From Chryseobacterium sp. E1 (GTDB lineage: Bacteria > Bacteroidota > Bacteroidia > Flavobacteriales > Weeksellaceae): a stretch of 64,000 nt of DNA. A model generated the notes under the pieces. It was not told the DNA's origin and ran no database searches. It was given only the letters and a program-made list of their open reading frames with translations. Below are positions 31,706-42,194 of this stretch, piece after piece. The stretch spans positions 2,640,501 to 2,704,500 of the forward strand of contig CP078104.1 of the NCBI GenBank assembly GCA_019203745.1, given 5' to 3'. The first letter of the stretch is position 1. Every line of letters starts with the position of its first letter. The translations under genes were made by a program, and so were the position numbers.

Positions 31706-33932
31706 TTACTGTCCTTGCTGCATTACGCCTCCGTTATCCTCTTTTTTAGTCTGGTTCAGGATATTAGGATCCTCTTTCGCCAGTTTATTCTTTGTAGGAA
31801 TCTTGTAATTGATGGAAATTCCAAAGTTTCTTGAGTCATATTTGGATCTCAGCATTGCACTCTCTCCCAATGGCGGATTAGAACGTACCTGCATGATCTG
31901 TCCGTTGAAAATATCATTGGCAAAAACAGATACAGTAAGGCGGTTGTTCATAAACTTCTTTGTTAAGGTAATATCTAAATTATTGTTGAACGGCTTTTCT
32001 GCTGTAAAGTAGAAATATCCTGCTTTAGGAGTCAGATAGCTGTAATTAGCTGTCAGTTTAATATCTTTTGGAAGAAGCAACTGAGTCATCACATTAAAAA
32101 TCCAGAACCCTTTATTGTTGAGGTTATCAATCTCATGTTTCTGATATCCTGCATAGATGTACATGAAATTCATCTTGTCAGGATTGAAGTTAGATTTCAT
32201 AATTTCACCTATCGATTTGGTGAAAATCTGAAACGGAACAGGAAGACCTACATTGAAATTGTGAATTTTCATATTTGAAATATTCATCTGCTGGTTGAAT
32301 AGTTTTCTGCCGTCTTTTCTGATAATCTGTGCTACCTGGTTATTTGCTGAACTTACACTATACCCGATGAATGCATAATCGAAAGCTGAGATTTTTATTT
32401 CATAATTATCAAAAATAGTAGGCTGTAGATTCGGGTTACCGTTTACTTCCGTATTAGGGCCGTAGAATGTTACGTTATTAGGGTTTAAGGCAGAAATACT
32501 AGGCAGACTTATTTTTCTGTTGTAATTGGCAGCAATATAAACCTGACTCATCATATTATACTGCACACTTGCATTGGGGAAAAGCTTGAATTTATTGAAA
32601 GGAGTCAGATTAGCTTCTGTGAGCTTTCCTTCTTTATTGAAAAACCTTGTTATCCCTGAAATATCATAATTTTCAGCCCTTGAACCCAAGGTGAAATCAA
32701 ACTTCTTCAGTTTAGCCTGAAATTCCAAATACGTAGAGGCGGTCTGTCTCTGGTATTCAAGATTGGTTAAGCCAAAACTTTCAGTATCGTAATCCTGTCT
32801 TTCATACAACCCTCCAAAGCTTACTTTTCCACCATCAAGAAGTTTGATAGGTTGAGCGTAATCTACTTTAAAATTGGCAATATTCATTACGGATTTATTG
32901 TTCAGAAGATCTTTTACGCCACTCATAGCACTGTTAATTGGAGGCTGGGGATCCGCTGCAAAATTTCCATCCTGAAAGAAATTGTCCTGAGAAAATTTAC
33001 TGTCTGATCTTGTATAACCAAACTGAAAGTCCAGTTTTTGAGATTTATCTGCAAAACGTTTCTGATAGGTTACAACAGCTTCCTGTCGCAAATTATTCGT
33101 ATGGGCAACATCTGAAGAAGTATAAAAAGCCTCTCTCAGATCATCTTTATTATTATCAAAGGTAAATCTCCATGCCCCTTACTCAGTGTGTAATTGTCAT
33201 TATTATTGTGATAAATATCGTAGTTTAATAATAGACGGTCCTGTCCTAAATCGAATGTTAACCCTGATTTTGCAAAATAACCTCTTCCCAATCGATCCGT
33301 ATTGCTGTCCAGAAGCTCATCCTGCTGTGCATTCAGCATGCTTTCACGGTAGTTTTGCCCTACATTCAGCTGCCAGCCGAAATATTTATTTCTTGCATTC
33401 AGATTAATTGAATTGGTTGTTCTGCTTCTGTATTTATCATAATTCGAGAATGAATAATTCCCGGAATACGTTGCTGTTAAATACTTATTGGCATTTTTAT
33501 TCGTAATAATATTCATGATAGCCCCTCCTGAGGTTGCCGGGAATTCGGCTCCGGGCTGAGTGATCACTTCGATTCTTTCTACAGAATTGGCAGGCATTCC
33601 TTCAAGAAAAGAATTTAATTCGTTGGAAGTAATATTCAAAGGCCTTCCGTTCAGGAAAACGTCCAGCATTTTTCCCTGGTACATCATTCCTGCAATATCC
33701 GTTGCAACAAGCCCCGGGAGTTTTTTAATTCCTTCCAGCACGTTTCCGTTATTCAGTTGAGGTTGTTCGGAAAAATCAAAAATAGTACGGTCTGCCTTTT
33801 GTTCAACGGCTTTTTAGTTTTGGTGATTACCACCCCTTCAATTTGTTTCTCTTTAGAAGCAGCATTCTCTTTTTCCTGAGAAAAAGCAAATACAGAACCC
33901 AAAAGTGACAAAGCGAATATAGTTTTTTTCAT
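31706..33932 (-). CDS. Outer-membrane receptor, TonB plug plus OMP beta-barrel type, frameshifted
   Basis: Start ATG at 33930-33932 with signal peptide MKKTIFALSLLGSVFAFSQ. After a break near 33810 comes a plug-like domain (LEGIKKLPGLVATDIAG, NGRPLNITSNELNSFLEGMP, IEVITQPGAEFPATSGGAIM), then a second break near 33165 and a long beta-rich barrel region. It ends with an unusual tail KKEDNGGVMQQGQ. About 740 residues. This is the flavobacterial outer membrane beta-barrel family that lacks a typical SusC N-terminus extension; the ligand is unknown. It is divergent from the S-box-linked receptor at 34437. Confidence 0.8.
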
Positions 33933-34040
33933 AATGTTTTTACTGATATCCGGTTAGACGCAGAAAAAGATCATTTGTTACTGTAAAATATTGAAAATCG
34001 AAAATTTAGGCTAAATATTTTTTTATTTCCGAAATAATTA

Positions 34041-34048
34041 TATCTTTG
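34041..34048 (+). promoter_or_regulatory. -7 box for the S-box-like leader and TonB receptor
   Basis: TATCTTTG, an exact TAnnTTTG match, placed so that RNA would begin near 34055, at the first base of the structured leader. No clear -33 element. Confidence 0.6.
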
Positions 34049-34053
34049 CCGGG

Positions 34054-34125
34054 TAATTATCAAGAATCTCTAGATGGGATAGCAACCTGCAAAAACAAGC
34101 AAGGTGCTGCAAGCGATAAGCCGGA
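34054..34125 (+). promoter_or_regulatory. S-box (SAM-I)-like riboswitch candidate, compact form
   Basis: Elements in SAM-I order are TTATCAAGA at the 5' side, GCAACC, AAGGTGCT and GATAAG at the 3' side. TTATC (34057-34061) pairs with GATAA (34115-34119) as P1, and ACCTGC pairs with GCAAGGT as the P3 arm. The long P2 arm and P4 seen in most SAM-I aptamers are short or absent, so this may be a variant, or bases may be missing here as elsewhere in the window. TTATC occurs again at 34143-34147 and could compete for the P1 3' strand. It leads into a TonB receptor gene. Confidence 0.55.
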
Positions 34126-34277
34126 TCTTCCGGAAAAAATGTTTATCATTCTATCATTACTCCCATCTTGAATTTTTTGTTTTAAAGCTAAAATCAAATG
34201 TTTAAAAAGAAGGGAAATCACATTTCATCAGTACTTTTTATTCTTCGGATCATGAAGTGAATCTTCATTACTCTGAT

Positions 34278-34322
34278 ATGTTCTCATGCCATTTCTACAT
34301 GCGCATGTGTTGTTGTTTCTAG
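34278..34322 (+). CDS. Short leader ORF rich in Cys and Met
   Basis: ATG TTC TCA TGC opens a 14-codon ORF that ends at TAG 34320-34322 and encodes MFSCHFYMRMCCCF. Four of 14 residues are Cys (three in a row before the last Phe) and three are Met. It lies in the leader between the S-box-like element and the receptor gene and contains the perfect palindrome ACATGCGCATGT (34297-34308). The composition is what a cysteine- or methionine-sensing attenuator peptide would have. Translation is not proved; no strong ribosome site is visible, which is usual in this phylum. Confidence 0.45.
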   Translation: MFSCHFYMRMCCCF

Positions 34323-34436
34323 CCATTCTATTTCCAAAAAATAATACAAACATTTCGAATGCTCCGGTAACCTTACAATTTTAGGGTTACAGGAATTGTA
34401 TTGCCTAAAAAAACTTGACAATAAAAAAATAACAAC

Positions 34437-37172
34437 ATGCATAATTTCAGAAAAAAATTTTTGTTCCTTCCATTGCGCTTATCTCTACATTTTATTACGC
34501 ACAGAAGGATACTTTACAATCTAAAAAATAGAAGATGTGGTGATCCTTGGATCAAGAGGTTCAGGAAGATCATTAACAGATACCCCGGTTCCGGTGGACA
34601 TCATCAATATTTCAAAAATTTTAAAACAAAGCCCGAGCAACAGCATCAGTCAGGCTTTAAATTATATTGTACCTTCATTTTCATCAACTTCTCATACGGT
34701 TAACGACGGAACTGATTTTGTAGATCCTGCGCTCCTGAGGGGATTAGGCCCTGATCAGGTTCTGGTTCTTGTAAACGGAAAAAGAAGATATCAGTCTTCG
34801 CTTATTAATGTTACCCTTACCCCGGGAAGAGGTTCTGTGGGAACCGACCTTAATGCTATTCCTGCCTTTGCTTTAGAAAAGATTGAGGTTTTAAGGGACG
34901 GTGCTTCTGCCCAATACGGTTCCGATGCCATTGCCGGAGTGGTAAACCTGGGATTGAAAAAAAGACTTGGGCTTTCCGGACAGGTATTTTTAGGAGGGTA
35001 TGCTTCTCCTGTTACCAATAATTTCTCTGGTGGGATAGATGGGCAGACCATTTCTGTAGATCTTAATTATGGAGCCAAAATAGGGAAAACAGGATTTTTA
35101 ACGTTACTGGTTCTGCCCAATACCGTGATCCTTATTCAAGAGCCGGAGTGAGAAACGGGGATATTTTCAATGCCTATAATGCAATTCATTACAGAGCTTT
35201 ACAGGATGGAGTAAATATTGATGGACTCTATAAAAATATTACCAATACTCCCAATTCCCAGCAGATTATCAATACAATTAAACAATATGCAACCAAAGTA
35301 GATTATTTTGGGAATAATTTTCAGTCTCAGATCTCAGGGGCAAATAGCATTGCTGATCTTCAGAATATACTGGGCAGAGATTTTACCTCTCAGGAACTTA
35401 ATTACAGAGGCCTGGAGAGAAAAGATTTCAGTCTGAGAGCAGGACAGTCTAAATTACAATCAGGGCAGCTCTTTTTAACTCTGAAATTCCTGTTAATGAT
35501 GAATGGAAAGTGTACTCATTTGGAGGCTACAGCTACCGCCTTGGAAATGCCGGGGATTTTACAGGCTTCCGAACAATGAAAGAAATATAAATTCAATTAC
35601 CCCAACGGATATCTTCCTCAGATTGAAGCAACTGTAAATGACTATTCTCTTGCTGCCGGAATTAAAGGCAAATGGAACGGCTGGAATGTAGATTTCAGCA
35701 ATACATTTGGGAAAAATACCTTCGGTTTTGGGGTCGTAAATACCTTTAATGCATCGCTTACCGATAGTTCTCCAAGAACCTTTGATGCAGGAGGATCTGA
35801 GTTTTCACAAAATACCGTCAACCTGGATTTTTCCAAAAATATGATGTCCTGAAAGGGTTGAATATTGCATTTGGGGAGAATACAGGCACGAAAATTATAA
35901 AGTAAATGCCGGAAAAGAAAATTCTTATGCCTCATACGATATTTTTGGCCGTGTGGTAACCGCTCAAACGCCTGAAAATGAAAAAGTAACTGACTTCTTT
36001 AACAATATAAGACCAGCCGGAGCACAGGTTTTCCCAGGTTTCAGTCCGGAAAATGCAGTTTCAGGAAACAGAAACAGTATTGCAGCTTATGCTGATGCCG
36101 AGCTGGAAGTTACTGATGGGTGGCTGTTGGAGGGAGCTTTACGGTATGAGAATTATTCAGACTTTGGGTCTACATTCAATTATAAGGTGGCAACCAATGT
36201 AAAACTGGCACCCAATCTGAACTGGAGAGGAGCTGTTTCCACAGGGTTCAGAGCACCTTCATTGGCTCAGATCTATTACAGCTCTACTTCCACTTTGATC
36301 CAGCAGGGAGTAACAACACAGGTAGGTACTTTCAGAAATAATTCTGAAGCTGCCCAGGCATTGGGGATTCCAAAATTAAAACAGGAAACATCACAATCCT
36401 ACAGCACAGGAATTACATGGAAGATTCCGGCATTAAGCCTGACTTTCACAGCAGATGCTTATTTAATAAAGATTAAGGACAGAGTCGTTTTAACTGATCT
36501 TTTCTACCGTCCTGACGGAAGTTTTACTCCTGGTTCAGATCAAGCCGTTTTACAGAATGCTTTTGATCTCGCAAGAGCAAGCGCTGCCAACTTTTTGCCA
36601 ATGCAGTAGATTCTCAGACAAAAGGACTGGATATTACTATTTCCCATAACTCAAAAATTTCATCAGGGGTTTCTTTAGAGAATAATCTGGGAATCAACTT
36701 CAATCAGACTAAAAGAATCGGAGATATCCATGCCTCACCGAAATTGGTAAGCCAGATCAATAATTATTTCTCAGAACCCAACAGAATTTATTTTGAAGAA
36801 GCTGTACCGCGTGTAAAAGCTACATTAGCCAACACGGTAAGGGTTTCCGGCTTTACTTTCGTACTGCGCAATTCATTCTTTGGCAAAGTGACTGATGCAG
36901 ATGTGGTAGATGCTAATTTTGATGGAGTAAAGGGAAGTACAGAACATTTTATCCTGAACAGCCGTTTGGTAACAGATCTATCTGTAGGTTATAATTTTAA
37001 TAAAAATATTTCAGCAACAATAGGAAGCAATAATATCTTAAATATATTGCCTTCTAAAAACCCTGATATACCTTCATTAACAGCAGATAATCAGTTTGTC
37101 TATTCCAGACAGGTTTCCCAATACGGGATAGGGGGAAGATTCTTATTTGCAAGAATTGAATTCAGTTTCTAA
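34437..37172 (+). CDS. TonB-dependent receptor behind the S-box-like leader, frameshifted
   Basis: ATG 34437, MHNFRKK then (after a missing A in an A-run) a signal peptide ending TFYYAQ. The plug domain is clear: EDVVILGSRGSGRSLTDTPV (TonB box-like), PALLRGLGPDQVLVLVNGKR, IEVLRDGASAQYGSDAIAGV. The barrel follows and ends in the aromatic FLFARIEFSF. Breaks near 34453, 34530, 35095, 35485, 35575, 35850 and 36590 divide it; whole length is about 910 residues. The plug type resembles receptors for small organic compounds. The SAM-type leader suggests uptake of methionine or another sulfur compound; this is inference. Confidence 0.85.
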
Positions 37173-37199
37173 ATATATTTTCTTAGAAGTTTTGAGTAC

Positions 37200-37232
37200 A
37201 AAAGACAGAGACCGGATCTCTGTCTTTTATTT
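37200..37232. terminator. Bidirectional terminator between the receptor and the 37238 gene
   Basis: AAAGACAGAGA (37201-37211) pairs exactly with TCTCTGTCTTT (37217-37227) around CCGGA; A-rich and T-rich flanks serve both converging genes. Confidence 0.92.
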
Positions 37233-37237
37233 TTTAT

Positions 37238-38077
37238 TTATTTCAGTGATGAAAATTCTATAAAATCATATTCTGCGGATGAGGTAAAAAGATGTCGTAA
37301 TACTGCAGCATGTCCATTTCCGGCTATCACAAGAATTCTGTCTTCACTGTTGTGCGGAATGTTTTGAATATTTCGGAACATCCTCAGATTTCTGCTGTAC
37401 CAGTAAAGCGCAAGCATATCAGCACCATCATATTCTCTTAGTTTAAAATCACCGCTCAGATAGGCTCCATATCCGTACCCGTGGCTTTCTTTTGAATTCA
37501 TATAGGTAAAAGTGTCCAGTAGAGATTTAAAATTTTTAGGCTCAGAACTCTTGTAGAAGGCTATAAACTGTTGAGAGATCTGATCATCACTTCTGAAGTC
37601 GTAATCCTTGCTGAGATTTTTAAAAAATGCAGAATCAGTTTTTCCAAAATGTTTTTCAAGATCATCCAGAATAGACTCAGCATCAATACTGAACAATTCG
37701 TTGATTTTAAGTTCACGGGCTATTCTCATCGCAAGCTGATAACGCTCATCTCTTTTGTCACGGTGCTTACCTTCGTTATATTCCTTCAGCTTTTGATTGG
37801 CCTTCCAGTTTGGCCAGGCTTCTATTGCAATCTTTGTAGGTTTAAATCTTTTGATATATTCTACAAGTTCAGTGACTTCTTTTGCTGTTTTAGGAGAAAG
37901 TACATCTACCTGATCTTCTTTATTGGTTTTATGGGCATCAAGATTAGGATAATCGAAATGGAATGAACCCACCACCAAAACTTTCGTCTTTGGGTTTGTA
38001 AAATAATCTGAAGGTTTCTTTTGAGCAAATACTGATGTAGAAAGGCAAACAAGAAAAATATAAATTAAGTTTTTCAT
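37238..38077 (-). CDS. Secreted DUF5694-like protein with TraB/TIKI-type motifs
   Basis: Intact, 279 residues with signal peptide MKNLIYIFLVCLSTSVFAQ. Motifs are VLVVGSFHFDYPN near residue 34, KIAIEAWPNW near 84 and, at the C-terminal end, ILVIAGNGHAAVLRHLF. The pattern of an early His, a Glu in the middle and a late GxGH recalls the TraB/PrgY/TIKI and EreA hydrolase fold. I recall flavobacterial proteins of this form as DUF5694. Substrate unknown; periplasmic location is indicated by the signal peptide. It converges on the receptor gene at 34437. Confidence 0.7.
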   Translation of the reverse strand: MKNLIYIFLVCLSTSVFAQKKPSDYFTNPKTKVLVVGSFHFDYPNLDAHKTNKEDQVDVLSPKTAKEVTELVEYIKRFKPTKIAIEAWPNWKANQKLKEYNEGKHRDKRDERYQLAMRIARELKINELFSIDAESILDDLEKHFGKTDSAFFKNLSKDYDFRSDDQISQQFIAFYKSSEPKNFKSLLDTFTYMNSKESHGYGYGAYLSGDFKLREYDGADMLALYWYSRNLRMFRNIQNIPHNSEDRILVIAGNGHAAVLRHLFTSSAEYDFIEFSSLK

Positions 38078-38104
38078 GAGTTTATTTTTTTAGTTACTAT
38101 TAAA

Positions 38105-40223
38105 TTATTGTGCACGGTTTTTCTCTTCGAAATTTACCGCTCGGTTATTTGATTTTATTTTTGGTTTCCAAAATTATAGGTGATGCTGAGTACCAGTCTT
38201 CTGGCATCCCAATAATTGTTGAAAGACTGTGTATTATCTGCAAAATATGCCTCTCCTTTATATCCGGACTGTTTAAAAATATCACTTACCGAAAGATTGA
38301 TCTGTACCGCTTTTTCTACAAGACTCATTTTGATTCCGGCGTCCAGGCTCGCCCTGTTTCTGATGGAGGAGTATCCGTCACGGGAAGGGAGATTATGCCA
38401 GTAATTCACAAACAAGAAGAAGGTTTTGGCCTTATTGAGCTGAAAAGTATTATTGGTGGAATAATAAAACGATTGTCCGTTTTTGGGAACAGCATTAAAT
38501 TGCGTGATCTGCGTTTCATTATAGCTGAATGAAACTGAAGTATTACTTTCCCAGATCTTAAAAAATGTATCCGTATAATTGAGATTAATCCCATACTTAT
38601 CCTGATTATAATAATTGTAATAAGTGCTGGTAATATCTTTTCCGTCCAGAAAAGTGATCTGGTCAAAATTATTGACGGTTCTCTGGTAATAAAGATTGGC
38701 AGATAATCTGTTTTTAAAAATATAATTGAATTCTATATTATGGTTGAAAGAAGGCTGTAAGCTTGGGTTTCCGGAATAATAAGTTCTTGGATTGAGTACC
38801 ATCGGAACGGGTCCAGAGCCCGGAAATAAGGGCGGTTGATCCTTCCGGAATAATTAATGCTGAACTGGTTATTTTCATTAGCTTTATAGGAAATATAAGC
38901 CGTAGGAAAGAATTTTCCATACTTGTTTTCAGATTCAGTCTGAATAATAGGTGAAAAACCGTTGGTTTGCGTGTATTCATAACGAAGCCCGGCTTTGGCA
39001 GACCATTTTTCACTGATATCCTTACTGGCACTGATGTATGCGGCATAATTTTTCTCTTTGTAATTAAAAAGGTTACTTCTGTCAGGATCTATGATATAAT
39101 CGTCCTGAATCAGATTAAAATATCCTATATCCGAACCATTGGAAAACTGACTGTATTTTGCTCCTGTTTCTATCTGCACCTTTTTAAAGTTTAATGTAAG
39201 ATCAGCCTGCCCCGAATAAATTTTATAATCTACAAAAGAAAGATTTCGCACCACCTGAGCTGTATTGTCTGTCAGATTTCTGGTGGTAAAATTGACATTA
39301 TTATCAGGCATATTCCCATAATAATTGGCCCCGAGGCTCAATTTATGTTCCCGAATTTCTGGTCAAAATATAAATTCAGCATCTGTGATGTAAAAACAGA
39401 ACGGTGTTTAGAATCCGTATCGGTTTGTAACGTCCGGATATTATTGGTAAAATAGCTTTGCTCTGACCTGATATCCATATCGGAATGACCTTTTGAAATA
39501 TCATACACCAGCCCGATATTGGCATTTTTAGACAGTGAATAATCGAAATTGGCATTTAATCCAAGGCCGTCATTCATATCCCGTCTGTCATCCCTGCTGA
39601 TAGAAGAATTCTGTCCGATGATCTTATAATTTTCCACGGAACGTTTATCTGCATCATATCCCAGAACTTTTACAGAGGCTTTCCATTTTTCATTTTGATA
39701 ATTTACACCAGCCACACTGGTGAATCCTGCGTATGTTTTCTGAGTATAGTTCGTATTCAGGTAGCCGTTCCATCCGAGATTCTGGTTTTTTTGAGAACGA
39801 TATTGATGATTCCGCTATTTCCCTGGGCATCATATTTTGCCGGCGGGGTGGTGATTACCTCTATTTTCAGGATGTTTTCTGAACGGAGGTTTCTCAGATA
39901 GTTGATAAGCTCAATGCCGGAAAGATTAAGTATACGGTCATTTACCATCACAGAAACACCATTTTTTCCTGCAATAGAGAGAAGGCCTTTATCTTCATCA
40001 ACTTTCAGTAAAGGGGTTCCGGCAAGCACTTCCATTCCGGAACTTCCTGAGAAAGCATGGAGTTCTGGACATTGTAAACCAAACGATCTACTTTACGCTC
40101 TACCAGGGCTTTCTTTCCGTTTACCGTAACAGCTTCTATTGTACGGACATTGATGGTGTCTTTAGTTTGGCCTGCTGCAAACGAACAAACTAAAATTGCT
40201 ATAGAAAGAATATGTTTTTTCAT
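38105..40223 (-). CDS. Outer-membrane beta-barrel receptor (OMP_b-brl_3-like), frameshifted
   Basis: MKKHILSIAILVCSFAAGQ is the signal peptide, with the TonB-box-like region INVRTIEAVTVNGKKALV after it. A break near 40040 is followed by the plug (SGMEVLAGTPLLKVDEDKG, NDRILNLSGIELINYLRNLR, IEVITTPPAKYDAQGNSGII). Further breaks near 39785, 39345 and 38790 divide the barrel. The written frame stops at 38155 after YNFGNQK, but one added A in the A-run gives a further 16 residues to TAA 38105-38107. About 700 residues. Ligand unknown. A -7 box is seen at 40271. The divergent neighbour is a two-component system. Confidence 0.8.
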
Positions 40224-40270
40224 AGTATATAAATGACATTTTAGAAGATGAATATGTTACATTTCCTGAA

Positions 40271-40278
40271 CAAAAGTA
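40271..40278 (-). promoter_or_regulatory. -7 box for the 38105 receptor
   Basis: Minus strand reads TACTTTTG, an exact match, 48 bases upstream of the ATG at 40223. Confidence 0.5.
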
Positions 40279-40505
40279 TGAGTCACACTTTTTTGTAGAA
40301 ATAGCCATTAGATAAACCGTTATTTTAGGGAGATGAAAATAGTTTGATCGGAAAAAAACAGCCTTTTGTCGATAAAATATTGAAATATGATATTCCGGAG
40401 GTTTATATTTGAATATGAAATCGCTATTAACAAAATTTTCTAGCAAATAAATATGTGTGAAGATGGTGATTGCATATAACCTTTGAAAAAAGTAAACATC
40501 TACAT

Positions 40506-41524
40506 ATGAAAAGAAAGCAGATTGTATGGCTTCAGATTCTCTATTGGGGATTTGATTTTTTGGGCTCGGTTATTACCCTTTTTATTTTTTTCCGGAGGAG
40601 CTTAACTATCAGATAGGTGTTCTCAAGATTACCTATTTTATAGTAAGAATACTTAGTTTCTATATTTTGTACTTATTTGTTTTTCCTAAAATTTTCAGGC
40701 CTGACAGGCTTTATACCGCTGTCTTTGTTTTTCTGTTTGGCCTTTTGTCTTTTGCGGGACTGCGCTATTTATTGGAAGAACTCATTTTGCCGGTAACATT
40801 TGGATTCCGGAATTATAATGAGGATACGGGACTCACTTACTATTTTTTTGATAACCTTTATAAAAGTACTCTTACAACTTTTATTGCCGGAATTTTATGG
40901 ATACTGGAAAAATACGGTATCGCTGAAAATGATAAAAACAACTTTTAATAGAGAAAAGGCAGGCTGAACTTCAGGTACTGAAAACCCAGATCAATCCTCA
41001 TTTTATTTTTAATTCATTGAATAATATCTACCCTTGTTTATCAACATTCGGATAAGGCATTGCCTGCTATTGAAGAGCTTAGTCAGCTTTTAAGATACAG
41101 TACAAAAGATCTCGAGAAAGACTTTATAACTCTTGATAAAGAAGTAGGGTATATCGACAGTCTGGTTGCACTGGAAAAACTCAGAATCAAAAATCCTGAA
41201 TTACTCATTACAGAGAAAGAAATTGAATATCCCTATCTTAATATTTCACCGATGCTGTTGGTTCCATTCGTAGAGAATGCCTTTAAGCATGGTGATTTCC
41301 GGAATAAGGGCTTTGAAATGAAAATTTCTGACCATAATAAGATCCTGCATTTTTATCTTTTAAATTTTAAAAATGAAAAAATAAAAGACACCGTCTCAGG
41401 AATAGGGATAGAAAATGAAAAAAAAAGACTGGAGATTTTATATCCGGATCATTATGAACTGAATATAAAAAATACTGAAACAGAATTTGTTGTAGATTTA
41501 AAAATTGATTTACGAAATGAATAA
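40506..41524 (+). CDS. LytS/YehU-type sensor histidine kinase, frameshifted
   Basis: ATG 40506 gives [15 protein letters not shown]. Breaks near 40545, 40600, 40945 and 41032 divide it; about 340 residues in total. The N-terminal half has four membrane helices and no large outer domain. The phospho-acceptor box [17 protein letters not shown] (His near residue 165) and the ATP-binding N-box [17 protein letters not shown] mark the His_kinase/LytS class; [16 protein letters not shown] ends the catalytic domain. Its stop overlaps the start of the response regulator by eight bases. The signal is unknown. Confidence 0.88.
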
Positions 41525-42194
41525 GATTAAATGCATTATTGTAGATGACGAACCGCTGGCAATTTCTTTGTTGGAACAGTATGTAGAGAAAATACCTTTT
41601 CTTGAATTGGTTTTTTCTGCAGAAAATCCTATTCAGGCTTTAGAATATATTAAGAATAATCCTTCTGATCTGATTTTTTTAGACATTATGATGCCTGAGC
41701 TCACAGGAATCAATTTTATGAAAATTTTGGGAGACAGACAGAAATATATCCTGACAACTGCGTACTCAGAGTATGCCTTGGAAGGCTACGAACATCATAT
41801 TATTGATTATCTTCTGAAACCCATTTCTTTCGAGCGTTTTCAGAAAAGTGTTATAAAAGCTCAGGAACGGTTTTCTTTTCAGGCCGCAGAAAATACCCAT
41901 TTCTTTGTTAAATCCTCGGGGCGGCAGCATCGTATCTGCTTTCATGAGATCCTTTATATTGAAAGTATTAAAGATTATGTGAACATCCGCACAGAAACAG
42001 AAGAATATATCGTTCTTGATACCCTTAAATCAATGGAAAGTCAGCTTCCCGACAGCTTCATACGTATCCACAAATCTTTTATTATCAATCTTGATAAAGT
42101 GAAAACTATTGATGTAAAGAAAGTAATATTAGAAGGTTTTGAAGTTCCGATAGGAGATAGCTATAGGAATAACCTTTTGGAGAAATTAAAGTAA
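41517..42194 (+). CDS. LytTR-family response regulator
   Basis: I place the start at ATG 41517 ([17 protein letters not shown]), inside the overlap with the kinase stop, because it gives a normal receiver start. The receiver domain has the acidic pair DDE, the phospho-Asp in DLIFLDIMMPELTG and Lys in DYLLKPISFERF. The C-terminal LytTR DNA-binding domain carries HEILYIESIKDYVNI and FIRIHKSFIINLDKV. 225 residues. Cognate to the kinase at 40506 and may control the divergent receptor; that target is inference. Confidence 0.92.
   Translation: MNKIKCIIVDDEPLAISLLEQYVEKIPFLELVFSAENPIQALEYIKNNPSDLIFLDIMMPELTGINFMKILGDRQKYILTTAYSEYALEGYEHHIIDYLLKPISFERFQKSVIKAQERFSFQAAENTHFFVKSSGRQHRICFHEILYIESIKDYVNIRTETEEYIVLDTLKSMESQLPDSFIRIHKSFIINLDKVKTIDVKKVILEGFEVPIGDSYRNNLLEKLK

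Noticed and set aside
40480..40490. Promoter box for the sensor kinase at TAACCTTTG
   Set aside because: The spacing between TA and TTTG is one base too long for the TAnnTTTG pattern; may be a base error but not strong enough to list.
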